DNA of 64,000 nucleotides from an uncultured Alphaproteobacteria bacterium (GCA_943787745.1 CALSNJ010000002.1:880125-944124), one strand, 5' to 3'; positions 45,045 through 53,970 are shown, numbered from the stretch's first letter. Notes: generated by a model from the letters alone, not told the origin. Made by a program: numbers and translations.

Positions 45045-46046
45045 ATGTTCGATTTGCCAACCATCTGGGCCGTCCTGATCAGCCTCGCCCTGCTGGCTTA
45101 TGTGGTGCTCGACGGGTTTGACCTCGGGATCGGGATCCTCTTTGGCTTTGGCCGCACCAAAGAACAGCGCGACACGATGATGAACACCGTCGCGCCCGTC
45201 TGGGACGGCAACGAAACCTGGCTGGTCCTCGGGGGCGGCGGTCTTTTTGCCGCTTTCCCGCTGGCCTATTCGATCCTGCTGACCGCGTTTTATGCCCCCA
45301 TCATCGCAATGTTGCTGGCCCTCGTACTGCGCGGTGTTGCCTTTGAATTTCGGTTTCGCGCCGAGCGCACCCGCAAACTATGGGACATCGCCTTTATTGG
45401 CGGATCCACAACTGCAGCTTTTTGTCAGGGCATCATGGTGGGAGCATTTGTCCAGGGCATCGAAGTTCAGGATCGTGCCTATGCCGGCGGCTGGTTCGAC
45501 TGGCTAAGCCCTTTTACAATTCTCTGCGGATTTGCACTCGTCGCAGGTTATGCGTTGCTCGGTGCATCATGGCTGGTCGTGAAAACAGAGGGCCCACTGC
45601 AAGCACGAATGCGCGCGCTCCAACTGCCTCTCGGTGGTTTGGCGGTGCTGGTCGTCGGCCTCGTGAGCGGCGGGACTCTCTTGCAGCACCATTTGATCAT
45701 GGAGCGCTGGTTCTCGGGGGAAGCTTTACGCTGGATCTGGATCATCCCAATCCTGTCGGTTGCGCTATCGGCCGGGTTTGTTCTGGCCGTACGGGCCAAG
45801 CGTGAACTGCTTCCCTTCATGCTGGCGCTTGGGCTGTTCGTGATCTCCTTTGCTGGGCTTGCCGCCAGCATGTACCCGCACCTGATCCCACCAGATATCA
45901 CCTTCCGGGAAGCGGCCAACGCCCATGGTAGTTTGGCCTTCATGCTTGTCGGAGCGCTCGTTCTGCTCCCTGTGATTTTGACCTACACCGCATACAATTA
46001 CTGGGTATTTCGCGGAAAAGTGCGTGACGGCGAAGGCTATCATTGA
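45045..46046 (+). CDS. cydB: Cytochrome bd oxidase subunit II
   Basis: This integral membrane subunit of about 333 residues has some eight to nine TM segments. It shows the family stretches V-V-L-D-G-F-D-L-G-I-G, P-V-W-D-G-N-E-T-W-L-V and L-R-G-V-A-F-E-F-R-F. AGGAG at 45034-45038 favours ATG 45045 over 45039, and the site overlaps the cydA stop, so the operon is coupled. CydB supports assembly and the structure of the haem b/d core held by CydA. It appears intact although cydA is broken. The DUF2474 gene follows by a TGATG overlap. Confidence 0.93.
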   Translation: MFDLPTIWAVLISLALLAYVVLDGFDLGIGILFGFGRTKEQRDTMMNTVAPVWDGNETWLVLGGGGLFAAFPLAYSILLTAFYAPIIAMLLALVLRGVAFEFRFRAERTRKLWDIAFIGGSTTAAFCQGIMVGAFVQGIEVQDRAYAGGWFDWLSPFTILCGFALVAGYALLGASWLVVKTEGPLQARMRALQLPLGGLAVLVVGLVSGGTLLQHHLIMERWFSGEALRWIWIIPILSVALSAGFVLAVRAKRELLPFMLALGLFVISFAGLAASMYPHLIPPDITFREAANAHGSLAFMLVGALVLLPVILTYTAYNYWVFRGKVRDGEGYH

Positions 46047-46171
46047 TGTCCGACGACTTGCGGCGGAAACACGGACACCGGCTCTTGTGGTTCGTCGTTC
46101 TGTGGATTGCGGGCGTGAGCGTCGTCGGCTCACTCTCCTATGCCATCAGATTTCTCATTGGGGTCCAGTGA
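46046..46171 (+). CDS. DUF2474-type small subunit of cytochrome bd (CydX-like)
   Basis: This 41-residue protein has a basic N-terminus (R-R-K-H-G-H-R) and a single TM segment starting L-L-W-F-V-V-L-W-I-A-G-V and continuing to I-R-F-L-I-G. It matches the pattern of the DUF2474 subunit that replaces CydX in CioAB-type oxidases. It begins in the TGATG overlap with cydB. It is short but well supported by position, composition and coupling. Confidence 0.85.
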   Translation: MSDDLRRKHGHRLLWFVVLWIAGVSVVGSLSYAIRFLIGVQ

Positions 46172-46308
46172 CGTAATTTGAACCGACAGACACTATACGC
46201 GCCACGGAATCCTGAATACGTGTTCAAGATTATTCATTGGATTGTGATCCATAGTTTTTCCAGCTGCGTAACCACGGGCACAAGCAACTCACACAACGGA
46301 GTTCCCCA

Positions 46309-46809
46309 ATGCCCTCGATCAAAAAAATTGCATCAGCCGTGCTCGTCGCCGGCGCTTTGGCCCTGTCCTCAACCGCTGCCCTTGCCGGTGGCCACGGAAA
46401 GAAGGACATCGTCGATACAGCCGTAGCCAATGAGCAGTTCTCCACCCTTGTCGCCGCGGTTCAGGCTGCTGGCCTCGTCGACACACTGAAGGGTGACGGC
46501 CCCTTCACAGTGTTTGCTCCGACCAATGACGCGTTCGCCAAACTCCCTGCAGGAACTGTCGAGAATCTCCTGAAGCCGGAAAACAAGGACCAGCTGGTTG
46601 CTGTTCTGACCTATCACGTTCTCCCTGGAAAAGTGATGGCGGCTGACATCGCAGGCAAGACACTGAGCACCGCCACTGTTCAGGGCAGCATGGTCGATAT
46701 CGACGCGACCAATGGCGTCATGATCGATGGTGCGACTGTAACCGCAGCTGATATTGAAACATCCAATGGTGTGATCCACGTGATCGATACCGTTATCCTG
46801 CCGAACTGA
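46309..46809 (+). CDS. Secreted fasciclin-domain (FAS1) protein
   Basis: This 166-residue protein has a signal peptide (K-K-I-A-S-A-V then a hydrophobic core, cleavage after A-L-A near residue 26) and one FAS1 domain (about 33-165). The FAS1 H1 box reads [11 protein letters not shown], the Y-H motif is T-Y-H-V-L-P-G-K, and H2 is [13 protein letters not shown]. It is probably periplasmic or surface-exposed and adhesive. The 137 bp upstream, after the bd operon, give it room for its own promoter. Confidence 0.94.
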   Translation: MPSIKKIASAVLVAGALALSSTAALAGGHGKKDIVDTAVANEQFSTLVAAVQAAGLVDTLKGDGPFTVFAPTNDAFAKLPAGTVENLLKPENKDQLVAVLTYHVLPGKVMAADIAGKTLSTATVQGSMVDIDATNGVMIDGATVTAADIETSNGVIHVIDTVILPN

Positions 46810-46911
46810 CCATCAGACAAAGGCCCTCGTCCCCCCTCCCATAAGGGCCTGAGTGAACGCCGGGTGCGCTGTTGTGCGCGCGGCGTATTTCTTCCAGAAA
46901 GAGAGATAGAG

Positions 46912-47094
46912 ATGACAACAAATACCGAGATCGAAATCGGCCTTGTCGGCCCTGCAACCTGCCCGGCATGTGATTCAGAAACGCGGTTTTGGATGCAGGA
47001 CAACGGTCGCGCCATGTGCCCATGTTCCGCGCGCCGTGCGTTTGAACCCGCCGAGCTGAAAATGGCCACCTCGTCGGAAGACAACGCCGGCTAG
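46912..47094 (+). CDS. Small Cys-motif (zinc-ribbon-like) protein, 60 aa
   Basis: This 60-residue acidic protein has T-C-P-A-C-D-S-E and M-C-P-C-S-A, two CP-x-C-like knuckles about 18 residues apart, suggesting a small zinc ribbon. GAGAGA lies before the ATG at 46912. Its TAG overlaps the GTG start of the downstream SDR gene, so the two are coupled. Its function is unknown; similar proteins often regulate or chaperone a neighbour. Confidence 0.65.
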   Translation: MTTNTEIEIGLVGPATCPACDSETRFWMQDNGRAMCPCSARRAFEPAELKMATSSEDNAG

Positions 47095-47855
47095 TGACCA
47101 AAGCAAAGGCCGCTCCAGAAATGAAATCCATGGGACGCAAACTGTCAGTCGCTGTTTTCGGTGCGAGTGGCGGAATTGGCCAATGCTTTGTCACCGCATT
47201 TGCAGAAGATGAGGCTGTCAGAGCGGTTCATGCATTCTCGAGAAGCCCTGAAAAAAACGTCTCCCCAGCAGTTTCTTCGCACCCTTTCGACCTGCTGGAT
47301 GAAAGTTCGATAGAGCATGCCGCAGAGCTGGTATCCAGGAGTGGCCCGCTGCACCTTGTGATCGTAGCCACAGGTTTGCTCCAGGACGGGGATACGACGC
47401 CTGAAAAACGCGCACATGATCTCTCGCCGTCAGCCATGGAGCGCCTTTTCCGGATCAATGCGATTGGCCCAGCTCTGATTGCGAAGCACTTTCTGACACT
47501 TCTCGATCGGGAGCGGAAATCTGTTTTCGCCGCGTTGTCAGCAAGAGTTGGCAGCATCGAAGACAATCAACTTGGCGGATGGCACAGTTATCGGGCCTCG
47601 AAAGCTGCGCTCAATATGTTTGTAAAGAACCACGCCATCGAACTTGCCTATCGCAATACGAATGCGGTCTGTGTTGCCCTGCATCCTGGCACTGTCGCCA
47701 CCAGCCTGTCGGAACCCTTCCAGCGAAATGTTCCGGCCGAAAAACTCTTCACCCCCGATCACGCAGTTGCCCAAATGCTCACAGTGATCGACAGTTTGAC
47801 GCCCGCAGATAGCGGTGGGCTATTTGCCTGGGACGGACAACGGATACCTTATTAG
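47094..47855 (+). CDS. SDR-family protein, CsgA/C-factor-like
   Basis: This SDR of about 253 residues has a G-A-S-G-G-I-G-Q cofactor motif near residue 23 and an intact active site, with Ser in A-L-S-A-R-V-G-S and the Y-R-A-S-K motif near 169. The C-terminal P-G-T-V-A-T-S-L matches the C-factor/YciK-like group. The GTG at 47094 overlaps the stop of the small Cys-motif gene; ATG at 47121 or 47130 are alternative starts that fit the usual N-terminus better. Cytoplasmic; substrate unknown. Confidence 0.87.
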   Translation: MTKAKAAPEMKSMGRKLSVAVFGASGGIGQCFVTAFAEDEAVRAVHAFSRSPEKNVSPAVSSHPFDLLDESSIEHAAELVSRSGPLHLVIVATGLLQDGDTTPEKRAHDLSPSAMERLFRINAIGPALIAKHFLTLLDRERKSVFAALSARVGSIEDNQLGGWHSYRASKAALNMFVKNHAIELAYRNTNAVCVALHPGTVATSLSEPFQRNVPAEKLFTPDHAVAQMLTVIDSLTPADSGGLFAWDGQRIPY

Positions 47856-47870
47856 GAGACCCAGCAGGAG

Positions 47871-48296
47871 ATGGACATGACTGTAAAATACCTCGCCGTC
47901 TATATCGCGGCGCTTGTGGTCTTTCTGATCATCGACGGAATTTGGCTCGGTTTGATTGCGCGCTCATTCTACGTGGACCAGCTTGGACATCTTTTGCGTC
48001 CCTCACCCAACTTTGGTGTCGCCGGCCTGTTCTACCTGTTCTACGTGGTTGGAATTGTCGTCTTCGCCGTAATGCCTGCAATGGCTCAGCAATCCTGGGT
48101 AACCGCTGTCATCCTTGGTGCTCTGCTGGGGTTCATCGCTTACGGGACATATGACCTCACCAATCTGGCAACGCTTGCCGGATGGCCGGTACTTGTCTCT
48201 GTCGTGGACATGATCTGGGGCGCTGTTTTGACGGCGACCGTCGCAGCGGCGGGTTACGTGGCCTCACGCCTAATATTCAACGCCGGCAGCGGGTAG
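47871..48296 (+). CDS. DUF2177-family membrane protein
   Basis: This 141-residue protein has four TM segments. It shows the DUF2177 features F-L-I-I-D-G-I-W-L-G near residue 20, R-P-S-P-N-F near 44, and Y-G-T-Y-D-L-T-N-L-A-T-L near 95. It follows the SDR gene by 15 bp and is the last gene before a bidirectional terminator. The family's function is unknown. Confidence 0.9.
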   Translation: MDMTVKYLAVYIAALVVFLIIDGIWLGLIARSFYVDQLGHLLRPSPNFGVAGLFYLFYVVGIVVFAVMPAMAQQSWVTAVILGALLGFIAYGTYDLTNLATLAGWPVLVSVVDMIWGAVLTATVAAAGYVASRLIFNAGSG

Positions 48297-48324
48297 CGAG
48301 CCCGTCTCGACGGACGAGAAGAAA

Positions 48325-48351
48325 AAAGGCGGCCCAACCGGGGCCGCCTTT
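48325..48351. terminator. Bidirectional rho-independent terminator
   Basis: AAAGGCGGCCC and GGGCCGCCTTT are perfect complements around a five-base loop. The plus strand continues with T-rich sequence, and the minus strand gains a run of T from the six A at 48322-48327. It serves both the DUF2177 gene and the convergent MBL gene. Confidence 0.88.
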
Positions 48352-48357
48352 CGTGTC

Positions 48358-49242
48358 TTAGAGGTTGTACTGGTAGGAATGCGGCACCCAGGCATATCCA
48401 TCGCCATGTGTGTCGATGTAACCGACTGACGGGAACGGCATGTGGAAGCCGATTGCCGGCATCTTGGCATCCACGATCTGTGCCAAAACCCGCTTGCGTG
48501 AAACAATGGCCTTATCAGGGTCATCATCCATCCCGAACTTCCATTCCGGATGCGCCAGTGACATCACAAAATGCGCAACCGTATCGGACATGATCATCAG
48601 CTGATTGCCAGCACTTTCGATATGGTAAGCCATATGTCCGGCCGAATGCCCAAAGGCATCAACAGCCGTCACGCCCGCAACGATATCGTCACCAGGCTTC
48701 ACAAAACGAGCGCGCTCACCCAGCGGCTCACAGATCTTGCGGAACATTTCCAGCGTCGGCGGACGATGGGCCGGGATGTTCTCACCCTTCTTCCAGAAAT
48801 CAAACTCAGCTTCGCCAAACACGATTTCCGCATTGGGGAAGGTCAGCCCGTCACCATGGGTCAGGTTTGCAATATGGTCGGGGTGACAATGCGTGATGAC
48901 AACGATGTCTACGTCATTGCGGTCGTAACCCGCGTCAGCCAGACGGTCATTGTAGTGACCGGCATTGGGCTGAGGGGATTTGTCACCGAAACCCGGATCG
49001 AATGCGATCAGCTTCTCACCAGTGTCCACGAGTGTGGGCACGAACTGATGTTCGAAGTTGGGGAACGGAATGCGAAACTGGGTCGCAAGGGCCTCAACTT
49101 CACTGGCTTCGGCATTTGTGCCCGTCACCGGGTGCAAGTCCTCACGCAGCAAGAAGCCTTCGAGAATATTGGTCACGACAAAATCGCCATGATTAAACTG
49201 ATAGACGGTCGGGCGCGTCATCTTGGGTTTGTTGGCAGCCAC
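48358..49242 (-). CDS. MBL-fold metallohydrolase
   Basis: This 294-residue metallo-beta-lactamase-fold hydrolase has a complete metal site: T-H-C-H-P-D-H-I near residue 118, His in G-H-S-A-G-H near 195, Asp in I-M-S-D-T-V-A-H near 218, and a C-terminal His in I-G-F-H-M-P-F-P. The overall sequence resembles lactonase/alkylsulfatase-neighbour proteins (AHL-lactonase-like in length), but it has no clear family name here. No signal peptide is seen. It is divergent from the TauD-type dioxygenase gene. Confidence 0.9.
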   Translation of the reverse strand: MAANKPKMTRPTVYQFNHGDFVVTNILEGFLLREDLHPVTGTNAEASEVEALATQFRIPFPNFEHQFVPTLVDTGEKLIAFDPGFGDKSPQPNAGHYNDRLADAGYDRNDVDIVVITHCHPDHIANLTHGDGLTFPNAEIVFGEAEFDFWKKGENIPAHRPPTLEMFRKICEPLGERARFVKPGDDIVAGVTAVDAFGHSAGHMAYHIESAGNQLMIMSDTVAHFVMSLAHPEWKFGMDDDPDKAIVSRKRVLAQIVDAKMPAIGFHMPFPSVGYIDTHGDGYAWVPHSYQYNL

Positions 49243-49394
49243 TTTGGGTCCTCCTCCGGAAAATGAGTGCGCTGTATAGCATTGCTCCCGATGAGATCAA
49301 AAACTGCAAGACGACAAAAGTCTTGTTGCAAACCGGTGATTGACATTTTTCCCGGCGGATTTAACCCTCTAGGTTCAAATTCAGGAGTATTCCT

Positions 49395-50264
49395 ATGATG
49401 CCCCAATCTTCGCTGGATATTCAGCCCGTTTCCAAATCGCTCGGCGCAGAAATCATCAATGTCGATATCTCTCAGCCCCTTTCAGCCAGTCTGATCGACG
49501 AAATTCACAAGTCGTGGCTGGAAAATCTGGTTCTGCTGTTTCGGAACCAGACCCTGAGTGATGCTGATCTTGTCGCGTTTAGCCGCAATTTTGGCGATCT
49601 CGATTCCGTGCCCGGCTGGGAGCCCTTCTCGCCGGACACCCACCCCGAAGTTCTCGTTGTGTCCAACGTTCAGGAAAACGGAACACCGATCGGCGTGCTG
49701 GGCGATGGCGAGGCCTCCTGGCACACCGATATGGCCTATATCGCCAAACCCCCACCCGCGAGCCTGCTTTACAGCCTGGAAGTGCCCGACACTGGTGGTG
49801 ATACCTGCTTCATGAATATGTACGACGCGCTGGACGCCTTACCTGACGACCTGCGTCGCGCGATCGAGGGAAAGACACTCAATCACGATTCCAGCCATGA
49901 CAGCGGCGGAAACCTGCGGCCAAATCACCAGATGTTTACATCCTTGGCCGAAGCGCCAGGGGCGCGTCATCCAATCATCCGAAAGCATCCCGATACGGGA
50001 CGGCCCGCTCTCTTTCTGGGTCGTCGCCTTCATGCCTGGATCGTCGGGATGGATATCGCACAAAGCGATGCCCTGCTGGATCGACTCTGGGAACATTGCC
50101 TGCAGGAAGACTTCACCTACCGTCACGAATGGCAACCGGGCGACCTTCTGATGTGGGACAATCGCGTCACCATGCATCGCCGCGACCCATTTGATGGTGG
50201 CGCCAGACGGGTCATGCATCGTACCCAGCTCAAAGGTATAGCGGGAGTTGAAGCGGCGGCTTGA
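49395..50264 (+). CDS. TauD/TfdA-family Fe(II)/2-oxoglutarate dioxygenase
   Basis: This 289-residue enzyme has the 2-His-1-carboxylate facial triad: His and Asp in A-S-W-H-T-D-M-A-Y (about 111-113) and the distal His in R-V-T-M-H-R-R-D near 255, followed by the 2-oxoglutarate Arg in R-R-V-M-H-R-T. It hydroxylates an organic acid, sulfonate or phenoxy compound and so releases an oxygenated product. AGGAG lies before the ATG. It stands between the MBL gene and a BASS transporter, so a small organic-acid substrate is plausible. Confidence 0.92.
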   Translation: MMPQSSLDIQPVSKSLGAEIINVDISQPLSASLIDEIHKSWLENLVLLFRNQTLSDADLVAFSRNFGDLDSVPGWEPFSPDTHPEVLVVSNVQENGTPIGVLGDGEASWHTDMAYIAKPPPASLLYSLEVPDTGGDTCFMNMYDALDALPDDLRRAIEGKTLNHDSSHDSGGNLRPNHQMFTSLAEAPGARHPIIRKHPDTGRPALFLGRRLHAWIVGMDIAQSDALLDRLWEHCLQEDFTYRHEWQPGDLLMWDNRVTMHRRDPFDGGARRVMHRTQLKGIAGVEAAA

Positions 50265-50272
50265 TGACTTGC

Positions 50273-51127
50273 TCAGTTCATGTTTGAGCGGCGCAGGATC
50301 GCTATATAAATCAACGCCGTTGCGAACATGATCAGGCTGTAAGTGGCAGCCGGAACGGTCGCCAGCCCACCATCGAAAAGCAAAGTTGCAACAGCAATGG
50401 CCAACGTTCCGTTTTGAAGACCGCATTCGAGAGAGATCGTGACCCTCTGCTTCGGTCCCGATGCGAAGACCCGGGCAATTACATAGGCGAGCACCATCAT
50501 CACGAGGTTCAAAACCAGCGTGATCAGGCCGGCCTGTGCGAAATAGGTCACGATATTTGCGCGTTCCTGAAAAATCGCCCCGGCCAGAACGAGCACAAAC
50601 AAAAGCGCTGAAATCTGACGGGCAATTGGCTCCAGCCGGATCGCGAATCCCTCCGCACATCGTCGCACGGCCAAGCCGATCAGAACCGGCACCGTGACAA
50701 TTGCAAACACACTGATCGCAGTACTCGCCACAGAGACATCGCCCGCCTCTCCCCCGATGAGTTGTGCATAAGAGAATACGACCACAGCAGGAATGGTGAT
50801 GACGCTCAAAAGGCTGATGACAGCCGTCAGAGAAATCGAGAGGGCCACATCACCTTTGGCAAAGGCCGTCAGGATATTCGACGTCACCCCCCCGGGCGCC
50901 GCCGCAATAATCATCACGCCAAGCGCAAGCTCCGGTGGCAGACTCCACACACTGATGAGCAAAAACGCCACAACGGGCAACAGCACGATCTGTGCAAGCG
51001 CGCCAATGAAGAAGTCCCTCGGTTTCCGCGCAACCCGGGCAAAATCATCAAATGTGAGGCCAAGGCCAAGCACAAACATGATGAAGGCCAGCGCAAGCGG
51101 CAGAACAATATCGGTAACGATGCCCAT
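50273..51127 (-). CDS. Bile acid:Na+ symporter (BASS)-family transporter
   Basis: This 284-residue inner-membrane protein has nine to ten TM segments. The family stretches are G-V-M-I-I-A-A-A-P-G-G-V-T-S-N in TM4 (the crossover motif that binds substrate and sodium) and S-L-E-C-G-L-Q-N-G-T-L-A near the second crossover (E-x-G-x-Q-N). It probably takes up an organic acid or steroid-like anion with sodium. It is convergent with the TauD gene, 8 bp apart. Confidence 0.93.
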   Translation of the reverse strand: MGIVTDIVLPLALAFIMFVLGLGLTFDDFARVARKPRDFFIGALAQIVLLPVVAFLLISVWSLPPELALGVMIIAAAPGGVTSNILTAFAKGDVALSISLTAVISLLSVITIPAVVVFSYAQLIGGEAGDVSVASTAISVFAIVTVPVLIGLAVRRCAEGFAIRLEPIARQISALLFVLVLAGAIFQERANIVTYFAQAGLITLVLNLVMMVLAYVIARVFASGPKQRVTISLECGLQNGTLAIAVATLLFDGGLATVPAATYSLIMFATALIYIAILRRSNMN

Positions 51128-51199
51128 GACTTTCCCCCATCTATCGGCTTTGTGGCGGCAGTCTAGGTGAAGACCTCGCGCCGCTGGAAGGGTGGTCTA

Positions 51200-52567
51200 T
51201 CAGTCAGGGCTGCTTGGAACAGGCAGGCGTACCAGCACCTGAAGCCCGCCCTCCTCGCGGTTGCGCAGTTCCAGCTCCCCGCCCTCACCGGCGATGATCT
51301 CACGCGCCAGCGTCAGGCCAAGACCGCTCCCGCCAGTTTGCCGGTTTCGTGAGTGCTCGAGACGCACAAAATCTTCAAAGACCCGTTCCATATCCGCATT
51401 CGCAATTCCGGGCCCCTCATCACGAATATCGACCACAACCCACTGGTCTTGCCGGAAAACGCTAACCCGCGCGCGGCCACCATATGTCACGGCATTATCA
51501 ATCAGATTTCGGATCGCCCGCCGCATCAGGACCGGCCGCACAGGCGCTGTGACCCGCGCGCCCGGCTCAAATATCACATCCAAACCCAACGCACGAAAAT
51601 CCTCGGTCACCGCGTCCACGAGTGCGGCCACATCAACGGTCTGGATGTCTTCGGCAGACTGTCGGAGGCGTGCAAGAGCCAGAATATCTTCCAGCGTCGC
51701 ATCCATTTCAGCGATCGTGTCAACCATCGCGGCGCGTGTGTCGGGGTCTTCAACCATCTCTGCCCGCAATCGCAACGATGCCAGTGGCGTACGAAGATCA
51801 TGTCCGATGGCACCAATCATGCGATCCTTTTCCAATAACATTCCCGATATCCGGTCTCGCATCTCCAGAAAGGCCGTCGTCAGGCGCTGCACATCAACCG
51901 GGCCACGGGGCCACAACTCCGAAGCGTCAGATGTGTCTGGCGCCAGACCAACATTGGCAACAGCATGCGTCAGGTGGTTGAGAGACTTGGCCGCACGCCG
52001 TCCCAGCCAGAGAACCGACAAAAGCACCACGAGATAGATAATCGCCGTCTGCAGCAGAATTTGGTCAAGCAGGCCCTTTTCGATCCGCGGCTCAATGCCC
52101 ACGAGATTTATCCAGAGCCCGTTTTCCAGCTGAACCGAGACCAGAACAAACTCGGCATCCCTTGGCGCTCGCTCGGCGAGCCGCCGTGGCACCCACGCGC
52201 GAACGTCCTCCTTACCGGCCTGTGCTGCCCGGACATCCGCTACATTGAGGGGGATATCGCCAAGCCTGGCTGAGATACGACGTTCAAAGTCGGTCATGCG
52301 CCGCAACTCGGGTGTCACAGCCGGCATATCGGCAATACGGGCCCGGCCCAAAAACCCGCTCCGACGTAGATTATCTGTGCCATCGGCGTTCAATCGTTCT
52401 TCGGCATCCACGATCCGGGCGACCAAAGGTGCACTGATCGTGTTCAGGCGCCGCTCATGACGTTCCTTGAGCAGTAACCCCGCACTAACGGTCTGAGCCA
52501 CAAGCAAGGCCAAAGCAACCAGAAGCGCCAATTGTCCAGCAAGTGTTCTGGGTCGTGCGAACCTCAA
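51200..52567 (-). CDS. EnvZ/OmpR-type sensor histidine kinase
   Basis: This 455-residue membrane kinase has TM1 at about 12-32, a periplasmic sensor of about 130 residues, TM2 near 172-190, a HAMP linker and HisKA with phosphoacceptor His in I-G-H-D-L-R-T-P-L-A-S-L. HATPase_c follows, with N-L-I-D-N-A, D-E-G-P-G-I and G-S-G-L-G-L. The likely start is a TTG in the TTGA overlap with the response-regulator stop, so the pair is coupled. Target genes probably include the EF-hand gene upstream. Confidence 0.93.
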   Translation of the reverse strand: MRFARPRTLAGQLALLVALALLVAQTVSAGLLLKERHERRLNTISAPLVARIVDAEERLNADGTDNLRRSGFLGRARIADMPAVTPELRRMTDFERRISARLGDIPLNVADVRAAQAGKEDVRAWVPRRLAERAPRDAEFVLVSVQLENGLWINLVGIEPRIEKGLLDQILLQTAIIYLVVLLSVLWLGRRAAKSLNHLTHAVANVGLAPDTSDASELWPRGPVDVQRLTTAFLEMRDRISGMLLEKDRMIGAIGHDLRTPLASLRLRAEMVEDPDTRAAMVDTIAEMDATLEDILALARLRQSAEDIQTVDVAALVDAVTEDFRALGLDVIFEPGARVTAPVRPVLMRRAIRNLIDNAVTYGGRARVSVFRQDQWVVVDIRDEGPGIANADMERVFEDFVRLEHSRNRQTGGSGLGLTLAREIIAGEGGELELRNREEGGLQVLVRLPVPSSPD

Positions 52568-53286
52568 AGCAACACCACATCCGAAGCCAGCACGTAACCC
52601 CCACCCCAGACCGTCTTGATGAAGACAGGAGATTTCGGATCTGCTTCGATCTTTCGCCGTAATCGACTGATCTGGTTGTCAACAGCCCGATCAAAGGCCT
52701 GTGCTTCGCGCCCTTGGGTCAGATCCAACAAATGATCACGCGAAAGCACCTGATTGGGATGTGTCACCAGTGCAAGCAGGAGGTTAAACTCACCCGTCGA
52801 AAGGGGCACCGCAATCCCGTCTCCATCAATCAGCGTTCGCTCACCAGACCGTAACACCCAGCTCCCAAAACCATAATTCTGAATCTCAGGTGCACGCTGA
52901 CGAACCGCCCCCCCGCCTGTTCGTCGCAAGACGACGCGAATGCGGGCGATGAGTTCACGCGGGTTGAATGGTTTGGACACATAGTCATCCGCGCCCATTT
53001 CCAATCCGACAATGCGTTCGGTGTCTTCATTGCGCGCTGTCAGCAAAATGACCGGCACTTCGCTATTCGCGCGGATATGCCGGCACAAACTCAACCCGTC
53101 TTCACCGGGCATCATGATATCGAGAACGACGAGATCGATTGCGTGCACCAATAGCTGCGCCCGCGCACTTGCCGCGTTTTCTGTCTGCGTGACGCGAAAT
53201 CCGTTTTCCTTCAGATAACGCGCCAATGGTTTTCGAATGGACGGTTCATCCTCGACCAGCAGGATATGTGGCTTATCAATCGTCAT
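52564..53286 (-). CDS. OmpR-family response regulator
   Basis: This 240-residue regulator has an N-terminal receiver with Glu12/Asp13, phosphoacceptor Asp56 in V-V-L-D-I-M-M-P and the Lys in V-S-K-P-F-N-P-R-E. A C-terminal winged helix (about 140-235) has R-E-L-x-like R-D-H-L-L-D-L-T and the recognition region F-D-R-A-V-D-N-Q-I-S-R-L-R-R-K-I-E. It is coupled to the kinase gene downstream. Tandem TGTCGCAAA repeats 630 bp upstream (before the EF-hand gene) are a plausible target site. Confidence 0.95.
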   Translation of the reverse strand: MTIDKPHILLVEDEPSIRKPLARYLKENGFRVTQTENAASARAQLLVHAIDLVVLDIMMPGEDGLSLCRHIRANSEVPVILLTARNEDTERIVGLEMGADDYVSKPFNPRELIARIRVVLRRTGGGAVRQRAPEIQNYGFGSWVLRSGERTLIDGDGIAVPLSTGEFNLLLALVTHPNQVLSRDHLLDLTQGREAQAFDRAVDNQISRLRRKIEADPKSPVFIKTVWGGGYVLASDVVLL

Positions 53287-53352
53287 GTCACATCATAGCC
53301 CGGGCTGGAGCGCGGTCGGAAGCAGGGTCGCAGGACCCTGCTTCCACCGTGG

Positions 53353-53853
53353 CTAGTTCTTTGAACGCTTGCCACGTGCTTCGGTGCGCTCCTGTTCGGT
53401 CACGGTTCCATCACCATTCGCATCGAGCACGGCAAACCGCTTCATGGCCCGAGCGTCGAATTCAACTCTGGTGATCACGCCGTCACCATCGGTATCGAGA
53501 CCTGCCCGCATCTTGTCACGCTTTCCTTTGCCGCCACGCTTGCCAGATCGCTCTTTGTGGGCGGATTCCATCTCCGACTGGGAAATCGAGCCATTCCCGT
53601 CAGTATCAATGCGGGCAAACCGTTCTGCATCGCGAGAACCATGAGCGGCTGACACTTCGTCCGTCGTCACTTTGCCATCTCCATTGGCATCAAGTTTTGC
53701 GAACCGTTCGGAAAGTCTTGATGAAAGCTCGGCGCGCGTCACGTTCCCATCGTCATCGATATCCATGCCGGAGAACCCGCCCGGATGCGCCGAAGCAAGC
53801 CCGCCGGAAATGAGAAAAGCGGCAACTGCTGTGGTGATTGCTAAATTTTTCAT
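53353..53853 (-). CDS. Secreted EF-hand calcium-binding protein
   Basis: This 166-residue protein has a signal peptide (M-K-N-L-A-I-T-T-A-V, cleavage after A-S-A near residue 22) and five EF-hand-like loops: D-I-D-D-D-G-N-V-T, D-A-N-G-D-G-K-V-T, D-T-D-G-N-G-S-I-S, D-T-D-G-D-G-V-I-T and D-A-N-G-D-G-T-V-T. A Lys/Arg-rich linker (K-R-G-G-K-G-K-R) lies between loops three and four. Its start may also be 53862. It lies 66 bp before the OmpR/EnvZ-type pair on the same strand and could report periplasmic divalent-cation status to it, by analogy with other Ca-responsive two-component loci. Confidence 0.92.
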   Translation of the reverse strand: MKNLAITTAVAAFLISGGLASAHPGGFSGMDIDDDGNVTRAELSSRLSERFAKLDANGDGKVTTDEVSAAHGSRDAERFARIDTDGNGSISQSEMESAHKERSGKRGGKGKRDKMRAGLDTDGDGVITRVEFDARAMKRFAVLDANGDGTVTEQERTEARGKRSKN

Positions 53854-53918
53854 GGTCATCATCCTGTCTGTGTTTGGTGCAGGTCATGTCCTGCATGAAC
53901 ACCGTTATGAACGGGAGA

Positions 53919-53970
53919 TGTCGCATAACTTTGTCGGGACTGCGGAAAAGTGTCGCAAAGTGTCGCAAAC
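53919..53970. promoter_or_regulatory. Direct TGTCGCA repeats upstream of the EF-hand gene
   Basis: TGTCGCATAA at 53919, TGTCGGGACT at 53932, and an abutting pair TGTCGCAAAG/TGTCGCAAAC at 53951 and 53961. The 10-bp tandem pair is the usual geometry of OmpR-family binding sites, and the block sits 66-117 bp before the start of the EF-hand gene. Confidence 0.5.

Noticed and set aside
49839-50660. 273-codon open frame on the minus strand spanning two genes
   Set aside because: It runs antisense through the TauD gene and then in the wrong frame through the BASS gene; a real gene would not straddle both.
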